Shown here: positions 49,519 through 59,707 of the stretch, piece by piece | Position numbering within the stretch: position 1 is the stretch's first letter | Layout: each line of letters opens with the position of its first letter | Assembly: GCA_902786465.1 (NCBI GenBank) | Contig: CADACQ010000008.1 | Span: 1 to 64,000, forward strand | Length of the DNA stretch: 64,000 nt | Direction: 5' to 3' | DNA from: an uncultured Eubacteriales bacterium | GTDB taxonomy: Bacteria; Bacillota; Clostridia; Christensenellales; CAG-138 | Notes under the pieces: model-generated | Seen by the model: the letters and a program-made list of their open reading frames with translations, nothing else | What the model was told of the DNA's origin: nothing | Databases searched by the model: none | Position numbers and translations under genes: made by a program

Positions 49519-50547
49519 TCACAGATACCGGAGCAGTTCGGGACGCACGGCGTCCATGCGGGGGTCGGAGAGGCCGAAGTCCATCTGCCGATAGCTCCAG
49601 GCGGCCCGGCCGATGCCGTACTTCTCGAAGGCGGCGTGGATCAGGCTGTACCAGACGAGGGCGTCCTCCGGCGAAGCCTTGTCGATGACGCCGTACTCCC
49701 CGCAGTAGAGGGGCACGTTCCGCGCCTCGGCCACCCGGACGGCTTCCACCATGAAGGCCTCGAAATAGGCGCTGTCCAGGCGTCCCTCCGGGGGCAGCGC
49801 CTCCAGCCCCGCCAGGGACCCGTCAAGATACCGCCGGCCGGCTTGGGCCATCTCCCCGTAGGTGGCCGTGACGGGGATGCGGAAGGACGTGTCCATGGGC
49901 GGCATCCAGTAGGCCCCCTGGTGGGTGAAGATCAACGGCTCGTAGCAGTGGAAGTTGTAGACGATGTTCTCGTCGAAGGGCGCCGGCAGGTCCTTCACGG
50001 CCGCGGCGCTGTTGTGCCAGTAGCCGCCGATCAGGATCTTCACGTCCGGCGCATAGGCTCGGATCCGGCGGACGCATTCCGCGGCGATCCGGTTCCACAC
50101 GGGGCCGTACTTCTGCTCGGTGACCTCGTTGAGGAGCTCGAAGGCCAGCATGCTCGAATAGCGGCCGAACCGCCGGGCGATCCGCTCCCACAGGGCGCAG
50201 AAGCGCTCCTGGTACTTCTCGTTCTCGAAGAAGCCCGCCTCCTGCTCGCCGGGATCGAAGGAGAAGCCGGCGGTCTTGTGCAGGTCCAGCACCATGTTGA
50301 GCCCGTTGGCCCGGGCCCAGCCCACGGCCCGTTCCAGCCGCTCGTACCCCTTCTCCCGAGGCGCGCCGTACTTGTCCTCCAGCAGATCGTAGTCCACGGG
50401 CAGGCGCACGTGGTCGCAGCCCCAGCTTTGGATGGCGGCGAAATCGGACGCCGTGATGAAGGTGTCGTACCGTTCCTCGGTGTGATCGCACTGGGAGAAC
50501 CAGCCCCCCAGGTCCACGCCCTTTTGATATCCCGTAAAGATGCGCAT
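49519..50547 (-). CDS. Glycoside hydrolase family 5, cytosolic
   Basis: A 342-residue TIM-barrel glycosidase without signal peptide. KGVDLGGWFSQ opens the barrel, HVRLPVDYDLL follows, and the acid/base is E141 (LLNEV), with the nucleophile E284 (CGEYG). The lack of a signal peptide suggests action on short beta-glucan or other beta-glycan oligomers inside the cell. The start MRIFTGYQKG is supported by GAAAGGAAA. It follows the sugar-ABC permease gene but is separated from it by a terminator, so it may be expressed separately. Confidence 0.9.
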   Translation of the reverse strand: MRIFTGYQKGVDLGGWFSQCDHTEERYDTFITASDFAAIQSWGCDHVRLPVDYDLLEDKYGAPREKGYERLERAVGWARANGLNMVLDLHKTAGFSFDPGEQEAGFFENEKYQERFCALWERIARRFGRYSSMLAFELLNEVTEQKYGPVWNRIAAECVRRIRAYAPDVKILIGGYWHNSAAAVKDLPAPFDENIVYNFHCYEPLIFTHQGAYWMPPMDTSFRIPVTATYGEMAQAGRRYLDGSLAGLEALPPEGRLDSAYFEAFMVEAVRVAEARNVPLYCGEYGVIDKASPEDALVWYSLIHAAFEKYGIGRAAWSYRQMDFGLSDPRMDAVRPELLRYL

Positions 50548-50579
50548 GGTATTTCCTTTCTTTTCAGGTCGTTTTGTCA

Positions 50580-50609
50580 GAAAACCGCCCTGCCCCGAGG
50601 GGCAAGGCG
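50580..50609 (-). terminator. Intrinsic terminator after the sugar-ABC permease
   Basis: On the minus strand CCGCCTTGCCCC/GGGGCAGGGCGG (about 50584-50608) is followed by TTTTC. Confidence 0.75.
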
Positions 50610-50635
50610 GCAAAGGAGAAGGAACTGAAGAAGCG

Positions 50636-51493
50636 TCATCCCTTTACGCTTCCCGAGGTAACGCCTTTGATGATGGACTTGCTCAGAATGATGTACACCA
50701 GCATGACCGGCAGGATGGCCAGCAGGATGAACATGTACACCTTGCCCATGTCGAACTTGGAGTAGTCCGCGCTCCTGAGCTGGGCGATCATGATGGGCAC
50801 GGTCTTCATCTCCGCCTTATCGAGCAGCAAGGCGGGGATGAAGTAGTTATTCCAGGAGCTCACGAAGGAGAAGATGGCCTGGACGGCGATGGCGGGCTTC
50901 ATGATGGGCAGGATGATGGTGTTGAAGGTGCGGAACTCGCCGGAGCCGTCGCACCGGGCCGCCTCCACGATCTCCAGGGGCAGGACGCTCTCCATGTACT
51001 GCTTCATGTAGAAGAACACCACGGGGGCGGCGATGCTGGGCACGATGAGGGGGATGTAGTTGTTGGTCAGGTGGAGCTTGTTCATCATCTGCACGAAGCC
51101 CACCGCGCTGACCTGGGCGGGGATCATCATGATGGCCATGATGAAGGTGAACACCAGGTTCTTGCCCTTGAAGTCGTAGACGTGGACGCCGTAGGCCGTG
51201 AGGGCGGAGAAGTAGGTGGTCAGGGCCGCCGAAGTCAGGGCGATGAAGAGGGAGTTCAGCATGCCCCGGGGAATGTTGATGGAGGCGTCGGTCCAGGCGT
51301 TCTTCAGGTTGTCCATGAAGTGCTCCTGGGGCAGGAGCCGGAACCCGGCCTGGAGCTGGGCGTTGGACCGGGTGGCGTTGATGATCATCAGGTAGAAGGA
51401 GAACAGGCACAGGGCCGTCAGGAAGATCAATATGGCGTATACCAGGACCCGAAGCAGGATCAGCATCAGCCGACTTTTGGCGTTCTCGTTCAT
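50636..51493 (-). CDS. Sugar ABC transporter permease (MalG/CUT1 type)
   Basis: A 285-residue permease with six membrane helices and the EAA loop EIVEAARCDGSGEFRTFNTI (about 177-196) that contacts the ATPase. It overlaps the upstream permease gene by ATGA. With that partner it forms the membrane channel of an oligosaccharide importer. The nearest candidate ATPase is the MsmX-like protein at 57906, since none is encoded in this operon. Confidence 0.93.
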   Translation of the reverse strand: MNENAKSRLMLILLRVLVYAILIFLTALCLFSFYLMIINATRSNAQLQAGFRLLPQEHFMDNLKNAWTDASINIPRGMLNSLFIALTSAALTTYFSALTAYGVHVYDFKGKNLVFTFIMAIMMIPAQVSAVGFVQMMNKLHLTNNYIPLIVPSIAAPVVFFYMKQYMESVLPLEIVEAARCDGSGEFRTFNTIILPIMKPAIAVQAIFSFVSSWNNYFIPALLLDKAEMKTVPIMIAQLRSADYSKFDMGKVYMFILLAILPVMLVYIILSKSIIKGVTSGSVKG

Positions 51494-52479
51494 TTGCGCG
51501 CTCCTTTCCGCACCCGGCGGGGCTTCTCCACGGGGTCCTTATACTGGGCCGACAGGAACTTGTAGACGACGCCGCCCAGGATGCCCGTGATGATGAAGAT
51601 GATCACGGAGATGGCGCCGGACATGCCGTAGTTCTTGCTGGTGGAGAGATAGTTGTTGAGGTACATGACCAGGGTGAAGGAGGTCCGATCGGGCATGCCC
51701 AGCCGGTTGGTCAGGACCTGAGGCACGTCGAACATCTGGATGCCGCCGATCATGGCCGTGATGAGGCAGTAGACGAAGATGGGCATGAGCAGGGGCATGG
51801 TCACCCGGAAGAAGACCTTCACGGCGTTGGCGCCGTCGATGGTGGCCGCCTCAAAGAGGGTCTGGTCGATGCCCATGATGCCGGCCATGAGCACGATGGT
51901 GGTGTTGCCGAACCACATGAGGAAGTTCATGAGGGCGATGAGGCCGCGCACCGTGACCTTGCTGACGAAGAAGTCTATGGTCTTGTCCGCCAGCCCCGTC
52001 TGCTGCAGGAGCTGGTTCACCGGGCCCACCTTGGAGAAGAGAGTGAAGAACAGCATGGAGAAGGCGGAGGCCATGATCAGGTTGGGCATGTAGATGACCG
52101 TCTTAAAGAAGCCCTGTCCCTTGATATTCAGCCGATAGCTGGTGAAGAACACCGCCAGCAGGAGGGCGATCGCAAATTGCGGGATAGCACCCAGGAGCCA
52201 CAAAATCAAGGTATTCCCGGCGTACTTCAGGATCAAAATGATGCCCTGCTTGTTGGGCGTGAACAGCGTCACGTAGTTCTTCAGGCCCACGAAATCGGGG
52301 CCCACTTGCTTGAGACCGTCCATATAGTTCGTGAAGAAGCTGTTATAGATGGTCAGCACCTGGGGGACCAGGGTAAAAACGAGATAGACGAGGAAGAAGG
52401 GGAGTATGAAGATATAGCCCCATTTGGCGTAGCTGATGGACTTGCGCCTTCCGCTCGACGGCCGGTTTTCCAAGGACAT
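51490..52479 (-). CDS. Sugar ABC transporter permease (MalF/CUT1 type)
   Basis: A 329-residue permease with a basic N-terminus (MSLENRPSSGRRK), six helices and the EAA loop FEAATIDGANAVKVFFRVTM. The start at 52479 is chosen over an upstream ATG because GGAGG lies 6 bp before it. A strong hairpin in the gap from the binding-protein gene probably lowers its expression relative to that gene. Confidence 0.93.
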   Translation of the reverse strand: MSLENRPSSGRRKSISYAKWGYIFILPFFLVYLVFTLVPQVLTIYNSFFTNYMDGLKQVGPDFVGLKNYVTLFTPNKQGIILILKYAGNTLILWLLGAIPQFAIALLLAVFFTSYRLNIKGQGFFKTVIYMPNLIMASAFSMLFFTLFSKVGPVNQLLQQTGLADKTIDFFVSKVTVRGLIALMNFLMWFGNTTIVLMAGIMGIDQTLFEAATIDGANAVKVFFRVTMPLLMPIFVYCLITAMIGGIQMFDVPQVLTNRLGMPDRTSFTLVMYLNNYLSTSKNYGMSGAISVIIFIITGILGGVVYKFLSAQYKDPVEKPRRVRKGARK

Positions 52480-52494
52480 AGAAGCCTCCATTCG

Positions 52495-52536
52495 GTTTAA
52501 AAGGAACGCTGCGGCGGGGGTCGCCCCGCCGCAGCG
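52495..52536 (-). promoter_or_regulatory. Strong GC-rich hairpin between binding protein and permease genes
   Basis: CGCTGCGGCGGGG/CCCCGCCGCAGCG (52507-52519 with 52524-52536), a 13-bp perfect stem with a 4-nt loop, is followed on the minus strand by TTCCTTTT. It looks like a leaky terminator or RNA-stabilising stem, as in other binding-protein/permease operons. Confidence 0.75.
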
Positions 52537-52560
52537 ATGGGTTTTCAGCGATGAGTCAGC

Positions 52561-53880
52561 TTACGGAGTGACGATGTCGGGGTAGGTCTCGTTGATCTTC
52601 TGATAGAAGGTGGCCAGGGCGGTGTCCTTGTCCACGGAACCCTTGAAGTACTCCTGCAGGCAGCTCTGGAGGCTCTCGTTGAGGATCTGATCGTAGTTGG
52701 TGTGGTTCTCCCACTTGATGTTGCCGGTCAGCTTGGAGAAGGCCAGGATGTCGTTCTGGCCGCCCAGGAACTCGCTGCCGTAGGTGGCGTCGTTGGCGAA
52801 CTTGTCCACGACCTTGGTGTTGTTGGGGAACTGCTTCTCGTTCGCAACCAGCTTGGAGCAGACGTCCTCGTTCACGGTGAAGGTCTCAAAGATGTCCTTG
52901 AGCATCTCGGCGTTGTCGGAACCGGTGGCAGCCAGCAGCCAGGTGCCGCCCCAGAAGTGAGCCATGGGGCCTTCGCAGATGGCCCAATCGCCGGAGCAGC
53001 CCTTCTCGGGATCCTGGGCGTTGCCCATGCAGAAGTTGAAGTACCAGGCGGGTCCGAAGAAGCACATGGTCTTGCCGTCGGCGAACATCTGCTGATTCTT
53101 CTCATCGTCCCAGATGCCGCAGTCCAGGGTGTAGCCGTTGGCGATGAACTTCTCGGTCTGCTCGATCCAGGCGTTGATCATGGGATCGAACTGGAGATTC
53201 TTGTTGGCGTCGACCCAGGGCATGGTGCAGTTGTTGGAGAAGGTGCGGAAGGTCTCGGCGAAGGAGGCGGTCATGTAGTAGCCCTTGGCCTTGGCGTCGG
53301 CGGCCACGGCTTCGAACTTCTCCCAGGAATCCAGCTTGGACTGGACCTCATCGGGATCGTCGGTGCCCAACACGTCCTTGGCGATGCTGCGGCGATAGAT
53401 CAGCGCGGAGGGGCAGCACTGGAAGGAAACGCCCTTGCACACGCCGTTGTCGTCCGTGGCGGCCTGGATGGTGTACTTGTACATGGTGTCGGCATTCTTG
53501 AAGCCGATGGCGTCGATGCCCATGGTGGCGTCGGAGTTGACGTACTTGCCGATGTAGTCGGCCTCGGCCAGGAACATGTCGACCTTCTCGTCGTCAGCGG
53601 CATTGGCCTGGTTGAGCAGGGCCTCGTCCAGCTTCTGCTGGTAGACGCCGCCGTCGCTGGGGTTGATGATCCAGTTGACGGTCACGCCCTCGGGCACGGT
53701 GTAGTACTTCTCGAAGAATCCCTTGAACTCTTCGTTCCAGGCGTAGATGTTGAACACCTTGCCCTGGGCAGCGGTCTCGGTCTTGGTCTCGGTCTTGGTC
53801 TCGGTGGCGGGCTTGCTGGTGCAGGCCACAGCGGCGACTACCATGACGAGGCACAGGACGATGGCGATGAGCTTTTTCAT
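52561..53880 (-). CDS. Extracellular sugar-binding lipoprotein (SBP family 1)
   Basis: A 439-residue precursor with the lipoprotein signal MKKLIAIVLCLVMVVAAVAC (Cys20) and a TKTETKTE linker. The mature protein has the SBP1 pattern with GKVFNIYAWNEEFKGFFEK near the start and ADGKTMCFFGPAWYF in the middle. It should bind an oligosaccharide, most likely a beta-glucan fragment given the GH94 and GH5 neighbours. AGGAGAGAAC precedes the start. It follows the LacI regulator gene by 64 bp. Confidence 0.92.
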   Translation of the reverse strand: MKKLIAIVLCLVMVVAAVACTSKPATETKTETKTETAAQGKVFNIYAWNEEFKGFFEKYYTVPEGVTVNWIINPSDGGVYQQKLDEALLNQANAADDEKVDMFLAEADYIGKYVNSDATMGIDAIGFKNADTMYKYTIQAATDDNGVCKGVSFQCCPSALIYRRSIAKDVLGTDDPDEVQSKLDSWEKFEAVAADAKAKGYYMTASFAETFRTFSNNCTMPWVDANKNLQFDPMINAWIEQTEKFIANGYTLDCGIWDDEKNQQMFADGKTMCFFGPAWYFNFCMGNAQDPEKGCSGDWAICEGPMAHFWGGTWLLAATGSDNAEMLKDIFETFTVNEDVCSKLVANEKQFPNNTKVVDKFANDATYGSEFLGGQNDILAFSKLTGNIKWENHTNYDQILNESLQSCLQEYFKGSVDKDTALATFYQKINETYPDIVTP

Positions 53881-53944
53881 TTCGGTTCTCTCCTTTTTTA
53901 TTATTGAGCCTTTCGACTCTTTTATTTCGAGATGCTCGCGCATC

Positions 53945-54964
53945 TTAAAATCCTTCGCGGATATCCCGGACCGTGTCTCCGGTGAGGAGCCTGCCGGGGA
54001 TCATGATCTGCCGGGGGATCCACTCCTTGGGCCGCTCAATGATCTCCACCAGCTCGTGGGCGGCCTCTCGGCCCATGGCCTCCGCGTCCTGCCGGTAGGT
54101 GGTGAGCCGGGGACGAAGCACCTGGGAAAGGAGGATGCCGTCGTACCCCGCCACGCTCATGTCCCCCGGGATGGAGACGCCCTGCTTCTCCAGCTCGTTC
54201 ATCCCTCCGATGAAGGAGAAATCGTCGGGGTAGAGGATGCAGGTGGGCCGATCCTTCAGGGCCAGCAGCCGCCGGGTGGCCAGGCCGCTCGCTTTGGGAT
54301 CGTGGAAGGTGGCCGCCTCCACGTACTCCTCCGGGATCGTCAGCCCCAGCTCGCTGCAGGTCTTGTGGAAGCTGGCGAGCCGCTTCTGGGTGACGGAGGT
54401 GGGTTCCCCGTGGATGAAGGCGATCTTCCGATGGCCTCTGTCGTACACGAACCGCACCAGGTCCGCCATGCCCCCCACGTTGTCGGACAGCACCGCGCTG
54501 TGGCTGTCGAACACGTAATCCAGGGTGACGGTGGGGATGTCGCTGTTCACCAGCTTGATCACGGCGGGGTCCGTAAAATCCACCGAAGCCACGATCACGC
54601 CGTCGCAGTTGCGGTACTTGGCGTGCTCGTAATAGTCCATGTGAAGGGTGCCGATATCCCGGGAGATGAAGGTGATATCGTAACCGCTTCGCTCCGCCTC
54701 CTGCTTCACGCTCTCCAGGATCTGAGAGAAGTACTCGTGGCCCAGGCCGCTGCTGGTCTTGTCCACGAACAGGACCCCGATGTTGTGGGACCGTCCCAGC
54801 TTCAGCGCCCGCGCGGTGGCGTTGGGCAGATACCCCATCTCCTTGGCCGCCTGGCGGATGTGGGCAGCCGTTTCCGCGTTGATGTCACTGTGGCCGTTGA
54901 GGGCCTTGCTGACGGTGGCGCGGGACACGTTGCATCGCCGGGAGATATCCGTGATCGTAACCAT
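53945..54964 (-). CDS. LacI-family transcriptional regulator
   Basis: A 339-residue regulator. The HTH (DISRRCNVSRATVSKALNGH) and the hinge helix (YLPNATARALKLGRS) lead to a periplasmic-binding-protein-like effector domain. It should repress the adjacent sugar genes until a sugar binds. Two near-identical AATCGATT-centred sites in the upstream gap, one on each divergent promoter, suggest that it represses itself and the GH94 gene. The effector is probably a beta-glucan oligosaccharide. Confidence 0.93.
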   Translation of the reverse strand: MVTITDISRRCNVSRATVSKALNGHSDINAETAAHIRQAAKEMGYLPNATARALKLGRSHNIGVLFVDKTSSGLGHEYFSQILESVKQEAERSGYDITFISRDIGTLHMDYYEHAKYRNCDGVIVASVDFTDPAVIKLVNSDIPTVTLDYVFDSHSAVLSDNVGGMADLVRFVYDRGHRKIAFIHGEPTSVTQKRLASFHKTCSELGLTIPEEYVEAATFHDPKASGLATRRLLALKDRPTCILYPDDFSFIGGMNELEKQGVSIPGDMSVAGYDGILLSQVLRPRLTTYRQDAEAMGREAAHELVEIIERPKEWIPRQIMIPGRLLTGDTVRDIREGF

Positions 54965-55055
54965 GCCGCACCGTCCTTTCTGCGCCTCTGTCGGGAGTCC
55001 TGAAAACGATTTAGTTCGAAAAAAAGAATTTTTGCTCAGAAACGGAGTTTTTTGA

Positions 55056-55071
55056 ACGTAATCGATTTCGA
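55056..55071. promoter_or_regulatory. Putative LacI-family operator 1
   Basis: aacgtaatcgatttcg, centred on atcgat (55061-55066). It lies about 13 bp downstream of the lacI -10 box, so binding would block lacI transcription. Its half site CGTAATCG is shared with operator 2. Confidence 0.7.
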
Positions 55072-55078
55072 TACTTGT

Positions 55079-55107
55079 ATTATAAAGGGCTCTTTTGATC
55101 TCGTCAA
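55079..55107 (-). promoter_or_regulatory. Putative sigma-A promoter for the lacI-type gene and sugar-import operon
   Basis: On the minus strand TTGACG (55107-55102), 17 bp, TATAAT (55084-55079), a near-consensus promoter. Confidence 0.8.
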
Positions 55108-55162
55108 CCCCCTATTTCAAAAAATATATCCAAATTTTTTCAGGCTTTTTTTGCATTTGCCC

Positions 55163-55191
55163 TTTACAACGGGACGTGTTTCCTTTATAGT
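55163..55191 (+). promoter_or_regulatory. Putative sigma-A promoter for the GH94 gene
   Basis: TTTACA (55163-55168), 17 bp, TATAGT (55186-55191), with operator 2 just downstream. Confidence 0.75.
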
Positions 55192-55201
55192 ATACGTGAT
55201 A

Positions 55202-55218
55202 ACTTAATCGATTACGTA
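55202..55218. promoter_or_regulatory. Putative LacI-family operator 2
   Basis: acttaatcgattacgta, centred on atcgat (55207-55212), begins about 11 bp past the GH94 -10 box, over the transcription start. It has the same core as operator 1, in inverted orientation. Confidence 0.7.
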
Positions 55219-55249
55219 AAGGTTTGTCAGCACAGAAAAGAGGTGCGCC

Positions 55250-57607
55250 ATGCAATACGGTTATTTCGACGACGAGGCTCGGGAATACGTCATCACCCGC
55301 CCCGACACGCCCCTGCCCTGGATCAACTACCTGGGCAACCAGGGCTTTTTCTCCCTGATCTCCAACACCTGCGGCGGCTACGCCTTCTATCGGGACGCCA
55401 AGCTCCGGCGCATCACCCGCTTCCGCTACAACAACGTGCCCCACGACTTCCTGCCGGCCAAGACCCCCCTGGACAGCTACCGCTGCCGCCACGGCCTGGG
55501 GTATTCCGTCTTCGAGGGGAAGAAGCAGGGCGTTTCGGCCCAGCTCACCTGCCTGGTGCCCATGGGCGCTCCCTGCGAGCTGCAGAAGCTGACCCTGTAT
55601 AATAATGAGAAGGAAGTCAAGCGCCTCACGGTCTACGGCGCCGTGGAGTGGTGCCTCTGGAACGCGGTGGACGATTCCACCAACTACCAGCGGAACTGGA
55701 ACATCGGCGAGGTGGAGATCGAGGGCAGCACCGTCTACCACAAGACCGAGTACCGGGAGCGCCGGGACCACTACGCCTTCTACTCCGTCAACGTCCCCAT
55801 CGCCGGCTTCGACACGGATCGGGACACCTTCCTGGGCCGGTTCCGGGGCTGGAGCGAGCCTCAGGCGGTGGAAAACCGCCTCTCCTATAACAGCAAGGCT
55901 TCCGGCTGGGCCCCCATGGCGGCCCTGCGGCTGGAGATCACGTTGGCCCCCGGGGAGGAGAAGAGCTTCCTGTTCCGCCTGGGCTACGTGGAGAACCCCG
56001 AGGCGGAGAAGTTCTCCGCCCCCGGCGTCGTCAACAAGGCCCGGGCCCACGCCCTGCTCTCCGCCTACGAGACGGTGGAGCAGTTCGACGGGGCTTTGGC
56101 GGAGCTGAAGGAATACTGGGCCGGGCTGCTGAGCCGGTTCACCGTCCAGAGCAGCGAGGAGAAGCTGGATCGGATGGTGAACGTCTGGAACCAGTACCAG
56201 TGCATGGTCACCTTCAACATGAGCCGCAGCGCTTCCTATTATGAGAGCGGCACCGGCCGGGGCATGGGCTTTCGGGACAGCTGCCAGGACCTGCTGGGCT
56301 TCGTGCACCTGATCCCGGAGCGGGCCCGGGAGCGGATCTTGGACATCGCCGCCATCCAGTTCCCCGACGGCAGCACCTACCACCAGTACCAGCCCCTGGA
56401 CAAGCGGGGCAACGCGGACGTGGGCTCCGGCTTCAACGACGATCCCCTGTGGCTGGTGGCCTGCACCTGCGCCTACATCCGGGAGACCGGCGACTTCACC
56501 ATTTTGGAGGAGCCCACCCCCTTCAACAACGAGAAGGGCACCGAAGCGCCCCTGCTGGAGCACCTGCGCCGCAGCGTGAACTTCACCATGACCCATCGGG
56601 GCCCCCACGGCCTGCCCCTCATCGGCCGGGCCGACTGGAACGACTGTTTGAACCTGAACTGCTTCAGCCACACCCCCGGCGAAAGCTTCCAGACCTGCTC
56701 CAACTTCGAGAGCGGCAAGGCGGAGAGCGTGTTCATCGCGGGCATGTTCGTGAAGTACGGGAACGAGTACGCGGAGCTCATCCAGCGGTTGGGCCTGGGG
56801 GACGAGGCGAAAGCGGTCCTGTCCGCCGTGGACGAGATCGAGACCGCCGCCAGGACCGCCGGCTGGGACGGCGAATGGTTCCGCCGGGCCTACGACGCCT
56901 TCGAGCGGCCTGTGGGCAGCCGCCTCAACGACGAGGGACAGATCTTCATCGAGCCCCAGGGCTTCTGCGTCATGGCGGGCATCGGCGGCCGGGAATACGG
57001 CGAGAAGGCCCTGGCCTCCGCCAGGAAGTACCTGGGCAACGACTTCGGTCTGGAGGTCCTGCACCCCTGCTACACCACCTATCGGGACTATCTGGGCGAG
57101 ATCTCCTCCTACCCCCCGGGCTACAAGGAGAATGGGTCCGTGTTCTGCCACAACAACCCCTGGGTCACCCTGGCCTACTGCGCCCTGGACGACGGCAACG
57201 GCGCCTTCGACCTGTACACCCGCAACGCCCCCGCCTACATCGAGGACAGGAGCGAGGTGCACCGGACCGAGCCCTACTGCTACAGCCAGACCATCGCCGG
57301 TCGGGACGCCCAGAACTACGGCGAGGCCAAGAACTCCTGGCTCACCGGCACCGCCGCCTGGTCCTTCGTGGCGGTCAGCCAGGGCATATTGGGCATCCGG
57401 CCCGATCACGACGGCCTTCGGGTCCATCCCTGCCTGCCGGACGCCATGGACGGCTTCACCGCCTGCCGGATCTTCCGGGGCGTGCGCTACGAGATCACCG
57501 TCCGGCGGGGCGAAACCAAGGGCCTGGTCGTGGACGGCCAGCCTGTGGAAGGGGACCTGGCGCCCCTGTCCGCGGGACCGGTGGTCCGCGTGACCGTCAC
57601 CATCTGA
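55250..57607 (+). CDS. GH94 phosphorylase, cellobiose-phosphorylase-like
   Basis: A 785-residue glycoside phosphorylase of family GH94, which splits a beta-glucosidic bond with phosphate to give glucose 1-phosphate. Family motifs are GRGMGFRDSCQDLLGF (about 337-352), GFNDDPLW and GRADWNDC (about 459-466, where cellobiose phosphorylases carry the general acid). The length is close to cellobiose phosphorylase and shorter than cellodextrin phosphorylase. AAGAGG precedes the ATG. Control by the LacI-type site and the neighbouring importer indicate use of imported cellobiose or a related disaccharide. Confidence 0.93.
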   Translation: MQYGYFDDEAREYVITRPDTPLPWINYLGNQGFFSLISNTCGGYAFYRDAKLRRITRFRYNNVPHDFLPAKTPLDSYRCRHGLGYSVFEGKKQGVSAQLTCLVPMGAPCELQKLTLYNNEKEVKRLTVYGAVEWCLWNAVDDSTNYQRNWNIGEVEIEGSTVYHKTEYRERRDHYAFYSVNVPIAGFDTDRDTFLGRFRGWSEPQAVENRLSYNSKASGWAPMAALRLEITLAPGEEKSFLFRLGYVENPEAEKFSAPGVVNKARAHALLSAYETVEQFDGALAELKEYWAGLLSRFTVQSSEEKLDRMVNVWNQYQCMVTFNMSRSASYYESGTGRGMGFRDSCQDLLGFVHLIPERARERILDIAAIQFPDGSTYHQYQPLDKRGNADVGSGFNDDPLWLVACTCAYIRETGDFTILEEPTPFNNEKGTEAPLLEHLRRSVNFTMTHRGPHGLPLIGRADWNDCLNLNCFSHTPGESFQTCSNFESGKAESVFIAGMFVKYGNEYAELIQRLGLGDEAKAVLSAVDEIETAARTAGWDGEWFRRAYDAFERPVGSRLNDEGQIFIEPQGFCVMAGIGGREYGEKALASARKYLGNDFGLEVLHPCYTTYRDYLGEISSYPPGYKENGSVFCHNNPWVTLAYCALDDGNGAFDLYTRNAPAYIEDRSEVHRTEPYCYSQTIAGRDAQNYGEAKNSWLTGTAAWSFVAVSQGILGIRPDHDGLRVHPCLPDAMDGFTACRIFRGVRYEITVRRGETKGLVVDGQPVEGDLAPLSAGPVVRVTVTI

Positions 57608-57659
57608 CGATCCCTGCCCGTTTCCGCCGAGAAAAGGCAAAAAAAGCTGTGGCTGACAA

Positions 57660-57688
57660 TTGCCAAACGGCGAAGGAGCCGGTATACT
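57660..57688 (+). promoter_or_regulatory. Putative sigma-A promoter for the MsmX-like ATPase
   Basis: TTGCCA (57660-57665), 17 bp, TATACT (57683-57688). It would start a leader of about 210 nt. Confidence 0.65.
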
Positions 57689-57694
57689 GTTTGT

Positions 57695-57905
57695 ATAATA
57701 GAGAGGGCATGGGCCTTCCTGTTATAGATCCCACTTAAACCCGTCCCACGGCACTCCACTTTATGTCGGGGATGAGCAAAAGAAAGGAGCGATACCGCTT
57801 TGTTCAGCGGTGCGGCAGCGTGGAGACCTGCCGTAAGGCCCACGGGCGAAGGCTTCCCATGGGCGAGACGGGGACGCGGAGGCGGAACCGCCATGAACAA
57901 ACAAG
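57695..57905 (+). promoter_or_regulatory. Long, structured leader of the MsmX-like ATPase gene
   Basis: About 210 nt separate the predicted promoter from the start codon. It has several possible stems, among them CCGCT/AGCGG (57797-57812) and GCCC(ACG)GGC/GCCC...GGGC around 57837-57864. An ATG in another frame with a better ribosome site occurs at 57892, 14 nt before the gene. I recognise no known riboswitch. It holds no other gene. Confidence 0.45.
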
Positions 57906-59084
<1,179 letters not shown>

Positions 59085-59120
59085 CCTGCTTTCTTCTTGC
59101 CTTCCTCCTAAGGCATACGA

Positions 59121-59156
59121 CAAAACCGGCCGGGTTCATGCTACCGGCCGGTTTTG
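59121..59156. terminator. Bidirectional intrinsic terminator
   Basis: The stem aaaaccggccgg/ccggccggtttt with a 10-nt loop has A-rich and T-rich flanks for both strands. It lies between the ATPase and the converging HAD gene. Confidence 0.9.
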
Positions 59157-59167
59157 CCATATCTTGG

Positions 59168-59707
59168 CTATGTTTCGCTGGGCGTCGCCGCCGCTCCTTC
59201 GGACGGCTCCGGGTGCTCCATGCGCCGTATCCGATCGGCATAGGCCAGGATCTTCTCCTTCCAGTCGTCGTCCTGAGCGTTCAGCAGAAAGGTGTGGAAG
59301 CCGTACTGCCGCCCCCAGGAGGCGATGACCGTCTCGTCGTCCACGTGGAGGGAGATCCTGTATCGGTTGGGCAGCTTTTGGGGCAGCGTCTCCCGGCGGT
59401 CCCGCTGGACCTCCCGCTGATGCCGCTGGGCGTTGACGATCCCGTCCAGGCGGACGCCGTACAGCCGGAAGAGCCAGCGGATGTACCGCTCCGAACGGAA
59501 GGAAGAGGTGTAGATCCAGACGGCGTAGCCGGTGGCCTGCAGGGTGCGGATAAGGTCCGGCGTGCCCAGGCGCAGCCGTTCCCGGAAGATCAGCCCCAGG
59601 GGGAAGGGCAGGGGCGGCTCCGTCCTGTGGGTCTGGGGGGATACGAACAGCACCTCGTCCAGGTCGAAGGAGACCCGCATGACGGGGGCGGGAACGTCCT
59701 TACGCAT
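59168..59707 (-). CDS. HAD-like protein, paralogue of the fused HAD domain next to it
   Basis: A 179-residue protein with a HAD motif I (SFDLDEVLFVS, D-x-D) and VWIYTSSFRSERYIRWLFRL, then HVDDETVIASWG as motif IV. Segments such as PLPFPLGLIFRERLRLGTPD recur in the HAD half of the neighbouring ParB-HAD protein, so the two arose by duplication. The start (59707) overlaps the upstream gene by 8 bp. Its substrate is unknown. Confidence 0.75.
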   Translation of the reverse strand: MRKDVPAPVMRVSFDLDEVLFVSPQTHRTEPPLPFPLGLIFRERLRLGTPDLIRTLQATGYAVWIYTSSFRSERYIRWLFRLYGVRLDGIVNAQRHQREVQRDRRETLPQKLPNRYRISLHVDDETVIASWGRQYGFHTFLLNAQDDDWKEKILAYADRIRRMEHPEPSEGAAATPSET

